Positions 22,383-34,523 of a DNA stretch of 64,000 nucleotides are shown in pieces. Each line of letters starts with the position of its first letter. Position 1 is the stretch's first letter. The position numbers and the translations under genes were made by a program. Source of the stretch: Adenophora triphylla var. japonica (lineage: Eukaryota; Streptophyta; Magnoliopsida; Asterales; Campanulaceae); the NCBI GenBank assembly GCA_022495995.1, contig JAFEMH010002319.1:290586-354585 (forward strand), read 5' to 3'. Below the pieces are notes generated by a model. That model had not been told where the DNA came from. It searched no databases and was given only the letters and a program-made list of their open reading frames with translations.

Positions 22383-23044
22383 GATTGTATGAGCTTGAAC
22401 TGCATCAAGATTGTATGAGCTTGAAACGCATCATTCAAAAGTGGGTCGACGGTGGGAGACTCGACGCGTATGTCAAGAGACCTCAGGCAGGCAGTGGTGA
22501 GCGAGCTGCTGGTGGACAGCAAGAGCCAAGACAACCTAGATTGAATTTGGGGGTCATCACTGATCAAGCAAGCAACACTGCCATCAAACACAAGATATTC
22601 CAGCTTAACAAGGCACCTCATGTGCCACCTAAAAGGTACCTAAGAGACGAGATGATTTGTTTCTACCCAGATGAGCTACCTACTAATGCAGCGGCTAGAG
22701 AGCAAGTTCTTGTTATCCCAGGATTAATAGATGGGTGCACGATGAGCAGACTCTTAATAGACACGGGGGCCTGCAAATATATTCTGTTTTACAAAACGTT
22801 CCAGGAGATGGGACTCTCAAATGAGCAGCTCGAATGTTATGATGGTAGATTGGAAGGCTTCACCAACCACAGGGTCGATGCCAAGGGACAGATCGAGTTG
22901 GACGTCGACATAGGCCAACACCCCTTCAGAGTATTTTCTAAGGTAAAATTTATTGTCATTGATGTAAATAGTGATTATGCTGCTATTTTGGGTATACCTG
23001 GCCAGGTCGCACTTGGAATGGTAGTCTCAATCCCTCATCAGTGA
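22383..23044 (+). pseudogene. Tat-B aspartic protease (copy B)
   Basis: A 219-codon frame (from 22385) with the active site LLIDTGACKYILF, RLEGFTNHRVDAKG and, near the end, YAAILGIPGQVALGMVVSIPHQ, the flap/C-terminal pattern of retroelement proteases in Tat. In family members the second position pattern is D-T-G-S; here it is D-T-G-A. The apparent start lies in the 26-bp tandem duplication (22383-22434) that knocks gag and protease out of register; originally they were probably one frame. No independent ATG is needed. Confidence 0.8.
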
Positions 23045-23448
23045 GTTAAGTTCCCCGGAGTCGGCTGTGTACTAAGTACAGCTCGAGAATATCTTGACCA
23101 TGTCCTACGAACAAGGAAGAAAAGGGAACTGGAAATTGAAACTGGTGAGGGGTATCTGAATATGTCTAAAATGGTCCCAACAACTTCTCGTTTATCTACG
23201 ATCACCAGTGTGGAAGAGTGGACCTATCGCTCACATGACGAGGTCATGACTGAGTCAACACGTCACTCGGAAATCACCATGGTCGATTCAGATGCAGTTA
23301 TGGTCGATCGAGTCTTCATAGGCGAGCTATGCCTCCAGATCGACAATAACTCGGGGGGCCACCACCAGTGAGGTCGCAGTTGAGCTAGATGACATGATCG
23401 TTAAGGAAGCTCCACACTTGGGGGACAAGGAAAGGCAGAGGGTCTGAG
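23045..23448 (+). pseudogene. Protease-RT linker of Tat-B (copy B)
   Basis: Broken coding sequence between protease and RT, including a 69-codon frame at 23162-23371 (MSKMVPTTSRLSTITSVEEW). It runs toward the RT frame and is interrupted by TGA within the CTGAG that became the Copia target site. Copy A has the uninterrupted equivalent at 7142-7587 with the same TGA. Confidence 0.5.
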
Positions 23449-24906
23449 TGTTGGGTTTTATGGGTCCATGCGCAGCGGAATTAAGCATCAAATTAACACA
23501 AAACCCAAGCCCTAAGATCCGTTCTATACGATTAAATTGAATTCCTATGAGATAGAATTTACCAACCTTAATTGCTTTCCGGTCTTGAGCTATCGAACGG
23601 ATAATTATGTGATTCGTAATCACAAACTTTTTGATCTTCAAATCTTCGAATCTTCAACTTCTTTGGATCTTCAGATTTGAACTCTAGGCCTTTGCTTTGT
23701 TAGAACAAATTAAGACCCTCTTTTGGTAATCCACACAAATATGAATGTCGAGAACGATTCTCGGGTTGGGAATTGCTAGATTCCAAAACCTATGGAAGAA
23801 TATTGAGAGAACTTTTTATTGAGAATTTATTGAAAAATTCGGCTAGCTGATTAGGTATGACAGACCCCTGTATTTATACTACAATAGTAAGAATACGTCT
23901 CCTAATCGTATTAGGAGAGACAGGCTGTCAAACCGCGTACGGGCTTATTATGTCGCGCGGTATATTAAGCCATTGGCTTAATATGTCGCACGACATATGT
24001 AGCCAAATACTGAGACTCTCAATCATTCTTCCCCGGTTCAACCAATTTATTCTATTTGTGTGTGACCCAATAGGATTGTATTATGTTGGCAATGAGTCCG
24101 ATCATATCGACCCTCATAAGACATAAGCGGACTCTAGCAAGCCATTATGTCTACCCAAATAACACAACGTAAGAGTTCACGTTTCCAATGGTACACTTCC
24201 ATTTCTCCCTTTGTCTCACGATGTTATATTGAACACAAGTCATGGTTCACGTCAACTTGTATTTGTTCAATGCTTTCTCGATCTTGAGTATAATGATAAT
24301 CCAATCACATTGGGGTGTGGCCACACTCTTTCATCATTATCACTCATCGAAGGGGCCCAAGCAAAACATCTCTCTTTCGAGGGACAAATTCCATCTTGAC
24401 TTATCATCCTTCCCATCATGAATCCGATCATGCCAAAGATAGCCTTTATAGATATCGTGTTAAGATACCGTTTGACTAAAATCAAACATGACTTTCATCA
24501 TATGTAAGGTCATGATAATCTCAGGTCTAGGGACTAAATGAAGTAACCATATGAGATTTAATTATGACATTTGACCATGACATAAATCTCATACGGGTCA
24601 AGTCCAGTCACTTGTTCTCTAACAAGTACCCATAATTTCAATGTGCATCTCTATGCATATAATCATCATATGATTATCCATTGACAATTATACTAGTTAT
24701 TTACAAGTTTGTAATGTGCATCTCTATGCATATGATCATCTCTATGATCATCCATTACCAACTTACACTAAATAACTAGGGACACAGATTAATATAATAA
24801 ACATGCAAAACATATATTAATCAAAATAAAATTTCTCCTTTATTAATGATAAAGATGATACAACAAGGTTTATAGAAACTATAAGCCTAGGGCACACACA
24901 TTAACA
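23449..24906 (-). repeat. Copia 3' LTR
   Basis: 1,458 bp, differing from 30310-31765 by only a handful of visible changes (for example TTCAGATTTG versus TTGATTTG, GAGAGACAGG versus GAGAGGCAGG, one G in a run). Contains two palindromic TATGTCGC-type motifs near 23950 and 23983. Confidence 0.92.
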
Positions 24907-27900
24907 GCTCCCACTTGCACTAGGCTCTATTTATGTATTGAATACTCATGGATCTAACATGACCATCATGCTTCTGCCTGTGCGAGGGTCTTTGTAAGTG
25001 AATCCCTTATGTCATCATCGGTTGATACTTTGTATATTTTAACGTCTTCTCATTCTTTATGAATTCCTCAAAGAACGTCTAAGTGAGTGTTTGGATCGTT
25101 GTTGTGACCTTGGTTCCATTGTTGGCACAAGTGGTACCACTATAGTCATAACAAGAGTTTCACCGATTAGTGATACTTGGAACATTTCCAAAACACTAAT
25201 GAACTTTTGATCCAAAGCGCCTCTTTTAGCCACATCATATGTTGCTAAAATTTGGCCTTAGTAGTAGAATTGGCTACAATTTACGCTTGGAACTCTTCCA
25301 ATCAAAAGCGCACCTCTAATAAGCATAAACATAAATCTTAATTGCGATTTTAAAATAACTTTGTCAGTTTGGAAGCTAGCATCTTTGTAACTATTACAAC
25401 AAGATTAACTTCCATATGTCAAGAACGTATCCTTAGTTCTTCTTAAGTACTTAAGGATCATCTTGACTGCCATCCAATGGTTCTCAACAGGATCAAATTG
25501 GTATCGACTCGTCATGCTTAGAGCATATGAAACGTCGAGTCTAGTACAAATCATGGCATACATGACAGATCCAAATGCCGAAGCATATGGAACTTCATTC
25601 ATTTCCTTTTTGCTCATCAGTTGTCATAAGACAATGAGTATTGCTAAGAGAAGTACCATGATCCATTGACAAGTTACTCTTCTTAGACTCTTCTAAGAAT
25701 CTTGTCAATGTGAACACTTTGACTCAAACCAATTTATCCTTCTAGATCTATCTCTATAGATCTTGATGCCAAGGATGTAAGCGGCTTCACCCATATCTTT
25801 CATTGAGAAACCTTTCCTTGACCAAGACTTGACAGTCTTAAGTGTCGGAACTTGTTTTTCCAATGAGTAAGATATCATTGTAATAAAACAATAGAAATAA
25901 TACTACGCTCCCACTGAATTTCATGCATACACAAGATTCATCTTTGTCCTTTTGATGAAGTCAAACTCTTTGACCAATCCATCAAGACGAAGATTCTAAT
26001 TCCTTGAAGCTTGCTTTAACCCATCTTATGGATCTTTGCAACATGCATACTTTATTAGAGTTTCTTGGATAGACAAACTATTCGGGTTGTGTACTCTACA
26101 CATCCTTAATAATCTTTCCATTTAAAGAAAGTCGTTTGACATCCATTTGTCATATCACATAGTCACAATATGTGATAATGGCAATTGAAATTCTAATAGA
26201 CTATGTCATTGTAACTGGTGGAAAAAGGGTTCCATCATAGTTAATACTATGAATTTGCCTAAATCCCTTTGTTACAATCCTTAGTCATGAAAGTATACAC
26301 CTTCACATCCATGTCGGTCTTTGAAGACCTACTTGCACCCTTTAGTTTTTACACTTTCAGATAGCCCAATCAGGTTCCAAACTTGATTGTCAAACATGGA
26401 TTGTAATTCGGATTCCATGGTTCCTAACCATTTATCCAAATTAGGAGAGGACATCGCTTCTTGATAGCAAGTAGGATCGTCATTCTCAATGACTTCCACT
26501 TCATCACTTTCCGCAACGAGAAATCACTATTTCTTGAGTTCGGATCGTAACCTATCCAATCTACGATGGACTTGTGCATCTTGAACCGGTTTCACAACTC
26601 CTTTGTGAACTTGGTTCTGTCTCTACTCTTGGTTCCATATTATTTTCGGGTTCTTGAACTCTTTTCAAGATTGATTTTACTCCCACTAGATTCTTTATTG
26701 AGAAACTATTTCTCAAGAAACAAATCGTATAGAGCAACAAACGTTTTGTTCTCTTTGTGGTTGTAAGATTAATTTTCCGAAAATAACTTTGTCAGATTTG
26801 GTGCTAACTTATAAGAGACAAGTCTCTTTACATAAGACTCGCAACCCCAAATCTTCATGAAAGACAAACTAAGTTTTCTTCCATGCCACATCTCATGTGG
26901 GCCCTTAGGAACTGATTTAGTAAGGACTCAATTCAGTGTAACCGCATTATTTCTAATGCATATCCTCAAAAGAAATTAGGAAAGTCAACTTGACACATCA
27001 TCGAATGAACCATGTCTAACAAAGTTCAATTCCTCCTCTCAGACACACCATACAATGTGATGTTCCGGGTGGAGTCAACTCTGAAACGATTTCATAGTTT
27101 TGAGATGATTGTCAAACTCTTGGCTCAAATATCCATCACTTTGATCTAATCAAAGTGCTTAATAATTTTACCAAGTTGTTTTGTATTTCATCTTGAAATG
27201 TTCGAAACATCTCAACCGATTCACCTTTGGACTTCATCAGATAGACATAGTCATATCTAGATAAGTCTTTAGTGAAATATGATGAAATACCGAAATCCTC
27301 CCCTAGCAATGCTGCTTAATAGTCCACATACATCTCATGTATAATGACCCAATAAGTCACTAGCCCTCCCACTACTTTAGTGTAGGGTGGTTTGGTCAAT
27401 AATCCCAATAAACAAGATCCACATTCCTCAAATGATTCATGGTCATATGAGTCTAAAAGTCCATGTTAATGGAGTTTAGATATGTGTTTCTTATTTATTT
27501 GACCAAGCCGGCAATGCCATATGAACGCGTTGTTCATATTATTCGGTTTAGATTTCCCATTGATATTATAGATATCTTCAATATTATTTTGTTTCTCATC
27601 ATCAAGGATATGAAGACTATTTAATGACATATGCAGTACAATAAGGCATATCATTAAATAAATATAAAACTTCTTATTGAAAATAAGAAAATTATATCCT
27701 TCATCATCCATTTAAGAAACGAAAATAATACTTCTACTCAAATCCGGAACGTAGTCATACTTGTTCAAAACAAGTACTACTTCACAAGGTAAAGTGACTT
27801 CATAAGTCCCTATGCCTAATGTAGCAACCATTGCTCCATTCTACACATAGGTTTAATTTACCTTCTTTGAGTAGCTTTCTATTCTCTGTTCCTTGCACAT

Positions 27901-30309
27901 TTAAACAAATGTGGGATTCCATGTCCGGTATCATATACCCAAGAACAAGAAGTCGAAAGGAAAATATCTATCATATAGATACTTGAAGTTGTAGCAATCA
28001 TATTGCCCTTCTTCACTTTTTAGGCCTTCCTAATAAGCCTTGCAACTTTGCTTCCAATGACAATCTCATTGCAATGACAGCAAACTGCATCCTTTTGAGA
28101 CACTTTGGGTTTAGCCTCTTCGGCTCTGACAACTTTTGTCTTAGGTTTAGCAACCTTTGCATTACCTACTTTGTTTTCCTTTATGAACCCCTTTCTTGTG
28201 TTAACCATTAACACTTTTGCGGATTGCTCCTTGTTGCATCTCATGCATTAAGGGTCTTCACCACAACATACATCTTTTGCCTAGCTCGCACTTGGAACGT
28301 TTCCTTTTGCGTTATTCTAGAACAAAAGTGACTCCCATATGTTCAAGGTTCTTCATAAGAGCCTTTAAACATGGTGGCAATTACAAGGCAAGCAATATTG
28401 TCAGAATCATCAATATGTTTCTAATGTTGCTTCCTTATTTGCCCTTTGCAACATTTGCAATGGGTTCAGTAGGAACGGATTCGTCAAGAACGTACAAATT
28501 TACCTAAGAACCATTCTTTAGGCTTTTTTTGATCCAATCAAAATTATTTGTATCATTCCTTTCGAACTTTGTCCTTCATAAGGACGAATCGCAATTATCA
28601 TTATATAATGCTACTTCTACAACAAAATATACAAATTATATGAACACATATCAATATCAACACATTTATCATTTAAGAGCAAATAATGTATTTCACAAAT
28701 ACTCCCATTAAATTATACACCTTCAAATACAAGCATGTATCATATAATTATAATGGGCTAAGATCCATATTTCACTTCAATTTTGGTTTAACTGAGTCAA
28801 TGCCCAAAATTAAGTTATTTAGGTAGATAACATTTATCAATCACATCATATGTGACTCTTAGATCCTTTATGAGATTTTATACATCATATGTCAAAACAT
28901 GTTTTAATCTCATCTTATGCCTTGGGTCAAAACTCTTTTGAAAGCACCAATTAAGTCTAACCAATTTCAAACGTATGAGATACATGGAACGATGCACCCA
29001 ACTGAGTCGAAACTACATCAACCATTATCTCATCTTGCTCCATACTTAGAATAGAATGATGCACCCAGCGAGTCGAAACTACATCAACCTATCCCAATAC
29101 TTCTCAAGTGTTTTACTTTCGGGGTGGCATAAAACTTAAACATTAAATGAAGGTTCTTTAAAATAGATCATAAGCATGTCAACAAAGATAAGCGTAAAGT
29201 ACACCGGGTAAGTTCCCGGGAAAGCTGGTGAGCCACAAGGACTACTTAAGTACCCAATCCTTAGACAGAACTCTCCTAGACATGTACAACTACAATATCG
29301 GTTTGATTGCGGCATAATCTTACTTGTAAAGCGACTTGTTTCATAAACAATCGAGACACTAACTTGTTTCACATAAACAATTAGTGAACTATAATTCAAT
29401 GTTCAAAAACATTCTAGAATTATAACAGTTCTTCATGCAACGCAATAATTAATAAAATCACTTTTTAAACAATTAAGCAAACATAAGAACACTCAATAAT
29501 TATGCAACGCAACAATTAAATAAACACCTTTTAATTAATTAAGCAAGCATAATTATTATACAATTCGACATAGATTTATAAACAGATTTGTTTCTCATAA
29601 ACAATCAAATTCCTTCAAATTTTGCGTAAAGCGACTTGTTTCTCATAAACAATCGAAAACCAAAATTTAATGTTTCAATCAAACATTTAGGAATTCTCAA
29701 TTCAATGTTTCAACTAAACATCTAATAAAATTCTTAACACTTAAGAACAATTAATTCATGCATCGCAATAATTAATAAAAACACATTTAAATTAATTAAG
29801 CATGCATAAATAATGAATTAATCTATCATAGACCTATAAACTTAATTTCCAGAAATTTATAGCATCAGATTAAGACATAAAACTTCTCGGATTGTAAACA
29901 CAATCACAGATTAGCGAGTAAAAATTAAACAAACTAACTGCCTTGATTTGGCTTATTATGTCGCGTGACATAACTAGCCGGTGGCTAAGTATGTCGCGTG
30001 ACATAACTAGCCAGATTACCGAATTTTCTCCTCGTGGCCAACTATGTCGCACGACATAAGTTGCCGGTTTAGCGAATTTTCGAATTTCAATCAATTCCAA
30101 TCATATAGCAATCAAATCAAGTAAACGGCTTTTACGGATTTAATTCAACATAATCAGAAAACGATTTTCGCAGATTAGCAAATTGTTTCTCATAAACAAT
30201 TAAATCTAACTCATACAAAGCAAGCCTAGAACATTTATAAACAATTTATAACAACTTTCTAGCATGCCAATTCGAATCTAACCATATGAACGGGGCTCAC
30301 GATACCCTT
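24907..30309 (-). pseudogene. Copia gag-pol, degenerate
   Basis: Read from right to left. 28020-28244: Lys-rich gag end with a knuckle-like CCHCNE. 27466-27711: pre-integrase motif with IWHCRLGQINKKHISKLH. About 26985-27060: integrase GVSERRN then TLLDMVHSMM with a stop between. About 25860-25895: RT active site as FYYNDILLIG in place of the usual YVDDILLIG. 25405-25617: RNase H region PYASAFGSVMYA, SYALSMTSRYQ and ILKYLRRTKD. There are stops and frameshifts throughout, so no functional protein is expected. 28250-30309 has no clear coding sequence: gag N-terminal part and leader are decayed or too divergent to recognise. Confidence 0.75.
29950..30065. repeat. Palindromic TATGTCGCRYGACATA motifs
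   Basis: TATGTCGCGTGACATA appears at about 29958 and 29990 and TATGTCGCACGACATA at about 30043, each followed by a variant of ACTAGCC/TTGCC. The same motif is in both LTRs (about 23983 and 30841, plus a degenerate one ~35 bases earlier). It lies in the 5' leader, just downstream of the primer-binding site. Confidence 0.7.
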
Positions 30310-31765
30310 TGTTGGGTTTTATGGGTCCATGCGCAGCGGAATTAAGCATCAAATTAACACAAAACCCAAGCCCTAAGATCCGTTCTATACGATTAAATTG
30401 AATTCCTATGAGATAGAATTTACCAACCTTAATTGCTTTCCGGTCTTGAGCTATCGAACGGATAATTATGTGATTCGTAATCACAAACTTTTTGATCTTC
30501 AAATCTTCGAATCTTCAACTTCTTTGGATCTTGATTTGAACTCTAGGCCTTTGCTTTGTTAGAACAAATTAAGACCCTCTTTTGGTAATCCACACAAATA
30601 TGAATGTCGAGAACGATTCTCGGGTTGGGAATTGCTAGATTCCAAAACCTATGGAAGAATATTGAGAGAACTTTTTATTGAGAATTTATTGAAAAATTCG
30701 GCTAGCTGATTAGGTATGACAGACCCCTGTATTTATACTACAATAGTAAGAATACGTCTCCTAATCGTATTAGGAGAGGCAGGCTGTCAAACCGCGTACG
30801 GGCTTATTATGTCGCGCGGTATATTAAGCCATTGGCTTAATATGTCGCACGACATATGTAGCCAAATCCTGCGACTCTCAATCATTCTTCCCCCGGTTCA
30901 ACCAATTTATTCTATTTGTGTGTGACCCAATAGGATTGTATTATGTTGGCAATGAGTCCGATCATATCGACCCTCATAAGACATAAGCGGACTCTAGCAA
31001 GCCATTATGTCTACCCAAATAACACAACGTAAGAGTTCACGTTTCCAATGGTACACTTCCATTTCTCCCTTTGTCTCACGATGTTATATTGAACACAAGT
31101 CATGGTTCACGTCAACTTGTATTTGTTCAATGCTTTCTCGATCTTGAGTATAATGATAATCCAATCACATTGGGGTGTGGCCACACTCTTTCATCATTAT
31201 CACTCATCGAAGGGGCCCAAGCAAAACATCTCTCTTTCGAGGACAAATTCCATCTTGACTTATCATCCTTCCCATCATGAATCCGATCATGCCAAAGATA
31301 GCCTTTATAGATATCGTGTTAAGATACCGTTTGACTAAAATCAAACATGACTTTCATCATATGTAAGGTCATGATAATCTCAGGTCTAGGGACTAAATGA
31401 AGTAACCATATGAGATTTAATTATGACATTTGACCATGACATAAATCTCATACGGGTCAAGTCCAGTCACTTGTTCTCTAACAAGTACCCATAATTTCAA
31501 TGTGCATCTCTATGCATATAATCATCATATGATTATCCATTGACAATTATACTAGTTATTTACAAGTTTGTAATGTGCATCTCTATGCATATGATCATCT
31601 CTATGATCATCCATTACCAACTTACACTAAATAACTAGGGACACAGATTAATATAATAAACATGCAAAACATATATTAATCAAAATAAAATTTCTCCTTT
31701 ATTAATGATAAAGATGATACAACAAGGTTTATAGAAACTATAAGCCTAGGGCACACACATTAACA
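30310..31765 (-). repeat. Copia 5' LTR
   Basis: 1,456 bp, TG...CA, near-identical to 23449-24906. Ends precisely at the right CTGAG duplication. Confidence 0.92.
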
Positions 31766-31811
31766 CTGAGAAATCATCATAGAGACCCTACAGTTTGGGG
31801 ATGGTCCGGAG

Positions 31812-33590
31812 TTGGAAGCTGTGGACGAGATGGAAGCAGTGATAACAAATCCCTCTTATCCCGAGCAAAAAATTCAGATTGGAAAGCAGTTATCAGCTGA
31901 GGAAAGAGCAGAGATCATAGAGCTACTGAAAAAGAGCAGTGATGTCTTTGCTTGGCGAGTAGAGGATATGAAAGGGATCAAGGAAGAGGTCGCAGTTCAT
32001 AGGTTGGAGGTCAACCCGACCAAGAAGTTCAAAGCGCAGAAATTCAGAAGCTTTGCCCATGACAAAGAGGAAGCTATAAAGCTCGAGGTACAAAAACTTT
32101 TAAGTGCAGGTATCATAAATGAAGCTACTCATACCACCTGGCTAGCTAATGTGGTCATAGTGAAGAAATCTAATGGCAAGTGGAGAAAGTGCGTCGACTT
32201 CACCAACCTTAATCTTGCCTGCCTAAAGGACAGCTATCCTCTACCTGGGATTAACAAGCTCGTTGACTCTATTGCTAGACACTCCACACTCAGTTTTCTC
32301 GATGTCTATTCAGACTATCATCAGATCAAGATGCATGAAGATGATATTGTGAAGACAGCTTTTCAAGCGGTCGGGGGAATTTATTGCTACAACATGATGC
32401 CGTTTGGGTTGAAGAATGCAGGAGCGACCTACCAACGGATGGTAAACAAGGTCTTTGCTTCACAAATTGGCCGAAACATGGAGGCCTACATCGACGATAT
32501 GGTCATCAAAACAAAGGCCAGACGTCACGTGGTCGACCTAAAGGAAACATTCGCCAATTTACGAGCAAATGACATGAAGCTCAACCCAAGTAAGTGCGTA
32601 TTTGGAGTGGCAGCTGGCAAATTCCTTGGCTTTATGGTGTCACAGCGAGGAATTGAGGCAAATCCTGAGAAGATTAAGGCTCTAGTCGACATGCAGGAGC
32701 CAACCAGTATTAAGGAAATGCAGCGACTTAATGGTAGGGTGGCAGCCCTAGGTCACTTTATAGCCAAGTCGGCAGAAAAATCTCTCCCCTTCTTCAAATC
32801 ATTGAGAGGGAAGAAAAATTTTGAGTGGACGGCCGAATGTCATTCGTCGTTCCAACAGCTTAAGGAGTACCTCGCTACTCCTCCTTTATTGAGCAGCCTG
32901 ACCATTGGGGAGACTTTGTTCGTGTATCTATCTGTGGGAGATCAATCAGTAGCAGTTGTTCTGGTTCGAGAGGAAGAGGGGCTTCAGAAGCCCATATATT
33001 ATGTTAGCAAGGCTCTATCCAACGTTGAAGGCAGATATTACAATGCAGAGAAGGTCGCATATGCCTTGGTTATAGCCTCAAGGAAGTTACGAGCTTATTT
33101 TCTAGCTCACCCTATTGTTGTGCTCACAAATGTACCCCTGAGAAAGATCTTGCATAAGCCGGAAAGTTCAGGTCGCTTACTCAACTGGTCAATTGCTCTC
33201 ACAGAATTCGACATCAAGTATCGACCTCGAAAGGCATTAAAGGCTCATACCTTGGCAGACTTCTTGGTCGAGTTGACGTTCACCAAGGGAGATAGCGAGG
33301 TGCGAGCTCCGAAGGAGAAAGTTAAGGGAAAGGAACCAGAGGCCCAAGCCGTTACTAGCTTACCCGACGATTGCTGGAAAATATACTCAGATGGGTCGGC
33401 AACAAGGAATGTTAGTGGAGCTGGGATAGTATTGATCGAGCCAGAATTAGGGACGGTCTATGAGGAAGCACTGAGGTTCAAGTTTGAAGCCTCTAATAAC
33501 CGAGCGAGTACGAAGCATTGGTCGCAGCCATCGAGTATGCCAAATGTTTTGGGGCGATCAAAATTATGGCGTATTGCGATTCCTAACTGA
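31812..33590 (+). pseudogene. pol: Tat-B reverse transcriptase and dual RNase H (copy B)
   Basis: A 592-codon frame. RT: ATHTTWLANVVIVKKSNGKW at ~105-124, FLDVYSDYHQI at 162-172, PFGLKNAGATYQRM at 197-210, active site YIDD at 226-229. First RNase H about 366-487 (VYLSVGDQSVAVVLVREEEG, YYVSKALSNVEGRYY, EFDIKYRPRKALKAHTLADF). Second, archaeal-like RNase H starts at WKIYSDGSATRNVSGAGIVL (~532) and is cut by a frameshift at NN-RAST, where copy A continues as NNQAEYEALVAAIEYA. The true frame extends upstream past the Copia to protease; the ATG is only the first in an open stretch. It is the most intact coding unit in the window. Confidence 0.9.
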
Positions 33591-33874
33591 TAGTCAACCA
33601 AGTCAGAGGAGAATACGAGGTACTGAATTCTACTTTAATCAAATGTTGCGACCTAGTGAAAGAACTAATAAAAGACTTAGAGTTCTGGGAAATTCAGAGG
33701 ATTGGTCGAGAAGATAACGAATTGGCCGACCTACTCTAGAAACTAGCCACTTCAGACGAGCCACATGGAGAACCTATCGCTTACCTCGAACATTCGGCCT
33801 ACGAGAGAGTTCAAATCCAATGCCTGGAAGATGCCGGTACAGAATGGGCTTACAACAAGTGCTAGATTGACAAA
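33591..33874 (+). pseudogene. Tat-B RNase H-integrase linker with stops (copy B)
   Basis: Duplicate of 9364-9651 with the same internal stops. No separate gene. Confidence 0.55.
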
Positions 33875-34523
33875 ATGCGAGATTACTTAGAAACATGTGA
33901 GCTACCTAATGACGAGAAAGAAGCTCGAGCTATCAATAAAAAGGCTCCAAGGTACGTTATTCAAGGAGATGAGCTATTCAGGAGATCTTTCAGCAAGCCA
34001 TTGTTAAGATGTGTTCATCCTCAAGAAGTCACCCAGCTGATGTACGAGGTGCATAGTGGAGTATGTGGTGTACACCCGGGGGCCAGAACTTTTGCCGACA
34101 AACTGATAACAATGGGATATTATTGGCCACACATGAGGGATGATGCCCACGATTTTGTTGGATGTGATCAGTGCCAAAGGTTTGCCAATCTACTTAACCT
34201 GCCTACCACCGAGCAAACCCCAGTAATCTCAACCAGGCCCTTTGACATGTGGGGAGTAGATTTGGTCGGGCCCTTCCCTCCCGCCCATGGAAACTGCAAG
34301 TATGTGATCGTTGCTATAGATTATTTCACGAAGTGGGTAGAAGCAAAGCCACTAGCTCAGATTACAGAGGAAAACGCCATCAACTTCATCCATGACTTCA
34401 TTTGGTGTCGATTTGGGATACCTCTAGCAATAGTAATGGACAATTGACTGCAATTCTCCCAAGCTTTTGAAGATGAAATGAAGAGTATCGGAGTTAAACA
34501 TTGGAATTCATCAGTCGCCTATC
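33875..34523 (+). pseudogene. Tat-B integrase, N-terminal half (copy B)
   Basis: 190 open codons to 34447. Zinc binding HSGVCGVH and CDQCQ (about residues 60-103), then the core: FDMWGVDLVGPFPPAHG (first Asp), IVAIDYFTKWVEAKPL, HDFIWCRFGIPLAIVMDN (second Asp). A TGA follows MDN, where family members have Gly; the reading continues LQFSQAFEDEMKSIGVKHWNSSVAY before the Athila-type insertion at 34524. The remainder resumes at 41965. Confidence 0.88.

Larger units (their letters stand above)
23449..31765 (-). mobile_element. Copia LTR retrotransposon inserted in Tat-B pol
   Basis: Flanked by CTGAG at 23444-23448 and 31766-31770; copy A has the empty site (7541-7545) with one CTGAG. LTRs 30310-31765 (5' in element sense) and 23449-24906 (3') run TGTTAATG...CCCAACA on the minus strand. 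Just inside the 5' LTR the minus strand reads GGTATCGTGAGCC, close to the initiator-Met site TGGTATCAGAGC; at the other end a purine-rich GTGCAAGTGGGAGC. Minus-strand order is gag knuckle, pre-integrase, integrase, RT, RNase H, the Copia order. All coding parts are heavily broken. Confidence 0.9.

Noticed and set aside
25463..28711. Plus-strand ORFs within the Copia element
   Set aside because: The element reads on the minus strand, shown by RT, integrase and pre-integrase motifs and by PBS/PPT positions.
30310..31765. Independent second Copia insertion or solo LTR
   Set aside because: It pairs with 23449-24906 as one element: one shared TSD CTGAG outside, PBS and PPT inside.
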